Origin: Dermatophagoides farinae
Taxonomy: Eukaryota > Arthropoda > Arachnida > Sarcoptiformes > Pyroglyphidae
Assembly (NCBI RefSeq): GCF_024713945.1
Contig: NC_134683.1
Span: 982,501-1,046,500 of the forward strand
Reading direction: 5' to 3'
Length of the DNA stretch: 64,000 bases
Below the pieces are notes generated by a model. The model made no database searches, was not told where the DNA came from, and was given only the letters and a program-made list of their open reading frames with translations. The position numbers were made by a program, and so were the translations under genes. Shown piece after piece: positions 60,668 to 64,000 of this stretch (position 1 is the first letter of the stretch; the number at the start of each line of letters is the position of its first letter).

Positions 60668-62207
60668 TCATTCAGAAATAGTTTTACAATATTCATAGAC
60701 AAATGAATAGATTAATCTGGAATGTCGAAGAATTCGCCAGTCCGAACATGGTAATCGTTCATTAGCATTGAATAATGATTTCGGATCAGAGATGGTAAAT
60801 TCGAAATATACATTAACATCCTTATCGAATAGAAATAATGGATGAAAATTATCATTCAATGGAGGCAAACAATTTTTAAAAACGCTTTTAACTTTTTTCG
60901 TTAAAAGAACAAGAGCTGAACTTTCCTTATCCTTCAGTGTTTCAACTAAAGAATCAATGCAATTATATTGAAAATCATAATTTTTATATATTTGACCAAT
61001 TCCATGATTTCGTAACATGGACCGGATGTGATCGATTGAAGAATTGGCATCATTTGAATGGACTAATGCTTGAGATGATCTATTCATTGGTTCAATTGAA
61101 GATGATTGTAGATGTGGAGAACAGTTCTCGTGCTGATGAAAATTTTTTTTGCCATTAGATTGGTTGGATAAGTTTATCTCATGATTATCAATCGGTGATG
61201 AAACCGTTTTGGTATTAGTTTTTTGAGCATCATGTTGAGCCATTATCAGTTCATCATTATCATTTTTCCAATGAATTTCTTCGCTGATTAGTATCGATTT
61301 GTTGTAGACTGGACCGATTCATTCCTGGTCGTTTATTCGAATGTTGAATTGTCGTATTTTTGCCATTTCCTACCAGTGATATAGTGTTATTATTCAGCGA
61401 ATGAGTTTTCTCCATGATTGTCTTCATAACAAATTTATCCTTTACAATTAGTCGATTAAAGTTTCATATCTGCATATTTTTCAATATGACTTACCTTCGG
61501 TTTTTTGCCATTAATTCTAGAATTCTTCAGTGTTTTATTTTTCATCTGTTCAACAATCGGCGTCGAACACATTGGTGATGATTTTTTCTTTATACTTCTA
61601 GCTGATTTGGCTCTTTGATTTGCTTGAGACGCTAAACATGATGGTGTTGATCGTGATTTTCTTAGATTTTTTTCGGATGATTCATCTTGAGGAATATTGT
61701 CGTCGACATAGAAATTCGGATGAACAACGAAGAAATGTTTATATAATGTTGCAACACTGCGAAATTCCATGCTGCAGCAATTTGCCGAAGAGATCTCGCC
61801 TCTTTGGAAGGCATACAGTGATTTCACACTGTCATTATTCTTGTCCAATTTTCTTCTCGGTTTTGACTAAGAAAAATTATAAATAGTGACATATAATTAA
61901 AACTTGAAACATTTACCTCTGAAAAACCAACAGCAAGTTCATTCGCATGATCAAATTTGGATCTCAATGATTCTTTGATCAATGACGAAATTTCTGGTGA
62001 GTTGATCAAAGCTTCCACCTTTTTTTGCACGGCGTCGAACATGTCGAGTTTCGTTGCGTAAGATCTATACTTCTTCATAAATTTGGCGAGTTTGTCAACA
62101 TATTTTTCGTAGTTCTGGATGAATTTCAAATCATTTCCGGAGTCGATCGATACGAACAAATTCTGTAAACAGTATCGCAAAAAATTGTTTTCGTTTTTTT
62201 TGGTCAT
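60668..62207 (-). CDS. Unrecognised multi-exon protein
   Basis: Exons 62207-61917, 61866-61495 and a third from 61439. The introns are 50 and 55 bp, both phase 0. Exon 1 (MTKKNENNFLRYC, 97 codons) is helical and charged. Exon 2 has a CC-x12-H-x4-H element (SANCC...LYKHFFVVH) that resembles a C2H2 finger lacking normal first-Cys spacing, then a basic Ser/Lys-rich region (RAKSARSIKKKSS). The third exon is Asn/Ser-rich, then ends in a more globular segment (NVYFEFTISDPKSLF, SRLIYSFVYEYC). The frame from exon 2 stops at about 61260, while the downstream frame is open from about 61310 to 60668. One base fewer in the T5 at 61263-61267 would join them. An alternative is that the ATG at 61243 starts a separate 191-residue protein. 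An acceptor-like TTTTTCAG just upstream of the first ATG suggests a 5' exon. Confidence 0.6.
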
Positions 62208-63090
62208 ATCTGAAAAATTGTGTTGAAAAATAGTAAAATGTTGATGATAATGATGGTTGTGAATAATAACGACCAGCCAGCAAAAATGATATCGAGTGCT
62301 TGTTTGGCATGGCTTTTTATATGACTTGACCATGACACTCGTTGATAAACAGCTATCTGCTAGAAAATCCATGCGTATATCCAGGGTCAAATTAATAGTA
62401 ATAAGTAGTAGTAATAAAAAGATTAAGTCGATTAAATAGAATGTTGACGTGTATTAACAAAACTTCTGCAAAAACCCTACAATGTTTCTTGATAACCTAG
62501 TGTCCAGGTCGCTACTCGTATGATAATCCCTGCAGGTTCATGGTAGTAAAAGTCACCTTATCATCGCCCTTGATCGAAAGTGGTGATCGAGTGAATCCTA
62601 GGCCATAAAATAAGTCCATGACTCATGACCACGTTTTTTTCGGCAGAAACTTAGCAACAATCAAATTGATCAACAAAAGATTAAAAAAAGAAGAAATTGT
62701 CTAAGTTCGAGCCAACAAATTTTCCAAACTATCATGTTTGTCACAACCAATTTAATATTGTTGGCTCAGTTGCAAGCTAATCGAATGGTCATTATGGCCT
62801 CGAGACATTTTACCCTTTTACCTTTCAAAATGTAAGCTATGCTCCGCCTTTTAAAATGGTTGTTTAACTTTAACAGTGCATTTTGATCATTATCAAAATG
62901 AACAAACATGCTTGCAAGCATTTTGCTTGACGGTTGGAAAAAAATATTTTACATTTGGTCTTTGTGCAAAAATGCTCGTTTTTTTTCTCAAGCTTCGTCA
63001 CTCGTCTTGTTCATTTTTTCATTGCTTTTATGTTGATGTATACATTTTTTTTTGACAATGATTTGTCTTCGTTTATGAATGATGTCATGG
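62208..63090. other. Complex non-coding region with palindromes
   Basis: No gene supported. Unlike other spacers it has few simple repeats and looks less AT-biased (for example 62500-62640). It holds a 9-bp stem hairpin (62879-62900) and a perfect 14-bp palindrome (62908-62921). It separates two leftward genes, so it should contain the promoter of the 62207 gene. Confidence 0.55.
62879..62921. repeat. Adjacent hairpin and perfect palindrome
   Basis: CATTTTGAT pairs with ATCAAAATG around a 4-base loop (62879-62900). Eight bases on lies ATGCTTGCAAGCAT (62908-62921), a perfect 14-bp palindrome that could be a dimeric factor-binding site. Confidence 0.8.
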
Positions 63091-64000
63091 CTAGATAGAT
63101 ACGATTCTTGTTCCAATTGTTTCTGATGTTGTTGATATTTCCCATTTTGAACGTAAAAATTTTAAATAAATTATTTCAAATATAAACAATGTGAAAGAGA
63201 TGATTATACCAATCACATAGAAATAAATGAATGTCAATATAGTTTGACCGGATAATACGACAGTTTTTGGTTGTTTTTTAGCCTTATAAACGATGTGAAA
63301 AAGTGCATCTTCAGCTTCGGCACGTAAATGATTCAATAATAATCGTCGATCAACATATTTCATTAGACCATAATAATATAATGATTTTAGTCTTTGATGA
63401 TTGTAAAAGGACAAAAAAAAACATATAAATTAGTCAATTTGAGCCAATTATATTTAGAAAAAAAACTTACAATCGTAATAATGGTTCACGATTCTTATTA
63501 TCAAGTGTTGAACGAATTGCATATGTACTCAATGTTGGTATCATTACATCATTGGATACATGAAAATGAGTGGATGGATAATATTCTTTCAATGATAATG
63601 CACGTTCTGTATTGATGATTAATACATAATCATCTACAATAAGATTGTCCAACATGTGTATACTGATTATATCGATATGTGAATAATATTCAACACGATC
63701 CATTAACATTGGAAATGATTTGCTGAAAAAATATTTAGTCGATGAATTTGGTTCAAGCATTATACGATATGTTGACGGTAATTGAAATAGATCATCAAAA
63801 TGATCAATTTTTTTATATTGTTTTGATAATAATATTGCAGTGAAATCATTTGAAAATAATTGCCTCAATATGAATGAACCGATTAGCCAAAATAATAACG
63901 ATGTAGACATCAATGATGTTGACATTAGCTGTCGTTGTGATTGTCCAATTAATAATGAAAATGAATCGATATTGCTTGCAATGATTTTTATGAACCATAA
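63091..64000 (-). CDS. Ionotropic receptor (iGluR-like), 3' part only
   Basis: Exons 63471 to the window edge and 63391-63091 (79-bp intron, phase 2). The frame is open to base 64000, so the N-terminal part lies outside. Reading in: DSFSLLIGQ (pore-loop region), then the M3 channel helix and the conserved following segment (LLFWLIGSFILRQLFSNDFT, AILLSKQYKKIDHFDDL). The second ligand-binding lobe comes next, and in the last exon the M4 helix (ILTFIYFYVIGIIISFTLFIFE) and a short tail ending TRIVSI. This order is specific to ionotropic glutamate receptors. The SYTANLAAF motif of classical AMPA/kainate receptors is replaced by FSNDFTAILLS, which points to a divergent chemosensory IR. The lobe-2 glutamate-binding residues cannot be confirmed. 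Probable role: a ligand-gated cation channel in chemosensory neurons. Confidence 0.85.

Noticed and set aside
1-64000. LTR elements, Polintons, LINEs and DNA transposons
   Set aside because: No reverse transcriptase, integrase, transposase or capsid-like motif was seen in any frame, and no long terminal repeats were noticed by eye. A library search would be needed to exclude short remnants.
1-64000. tRNA or rRNA genes and CRISPR arrays
   Set aside because: No cloverleaf with a convincing T-arm box or rRNA core was found; regularly spaced repeats are microsatellites.

Overview
The window looks like nuclear DNA from a small arthropod, most likely an astigmatan (sarcoptiform) mite; a house-dust-mite-type genome is my best guess. 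This is inferred from the strongly AT-rich sequence, introns mostly of 50-90 bp with GT-AG ends, many single-exon genes, dense (CA)n, (ATC)n, (CAA)n and poly-A/T tracts between genes, and the gene content: chitin-binding protein, divergent 7-TM chemoreceptors, ionotropic receptor, tachykinin-type FxxxR-amide peptides. No mobile element, tRNA, rRNA or CRISPR array could be supported.

Layout. 0.9-2.5 kb: chemoreceptor-like 7-TM gene (+). 3.9-4.9 kb: secreted 12-cysteine protein (+), convergent with an intronless polytopic membrane protein (-, 5.1-7.8 kb). 8.7-9.7 kb: threonine-type asparaginase/isoaspartyl peptidase (+), tail to tail with a second chemoreceptor (-, 9.8-11.3 kb) that shares both intron positions and phases with the first. 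12.1-15.9 kb: large acidic repeat protein with signal peptide and C-terminal membrane anchor (+). 15.9-34.2 kb is mostly low-complexity non-coding DNA, interrupted by a small neuropeptide precursor (20.3-21.3 kb). A second precursor follows at 34.3-35.3 kb; the two encode FIPSR-, FLPMR-, FMPMR- and FFGSR-amide peptides.

37.7-39.4 kb: mucin-like protein with two chitin-binding type-2 domains (+), tail to tail with a cueball/LDLR-class-B-like receptor (-, 39.5-41.9 kb). 43.3-44.9 kb: four-exon Gly/Ser/Tyr-rich secreted protein (-). 48.2-48.5 kb: possible small membrane protein (+), facing glutamine synthetase (-, 48.5-49.8 kb), which is head to head with LRRC47 (+, 50.2-52.1 kb). 54.4-56.3 kb: four-TM protein (-). 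60.7-62.2 kb: unrecognised gene (-) with more complex sequence than its surroundings. 63.1 kb to the edge: 3' half of an ionotropic receptor (-).

The genes do not form a pathway. Themes are chemoreception (three receptors), peptide signalling (two related precursors) and extracellular matrix/surface proteins (repeat protein, peritrophin-like mucin, Gly-rich protein). Three genes carry apparent one-base frame slips in A/T runs; assembly error is the likeliest explanation, so those three models are provisional.
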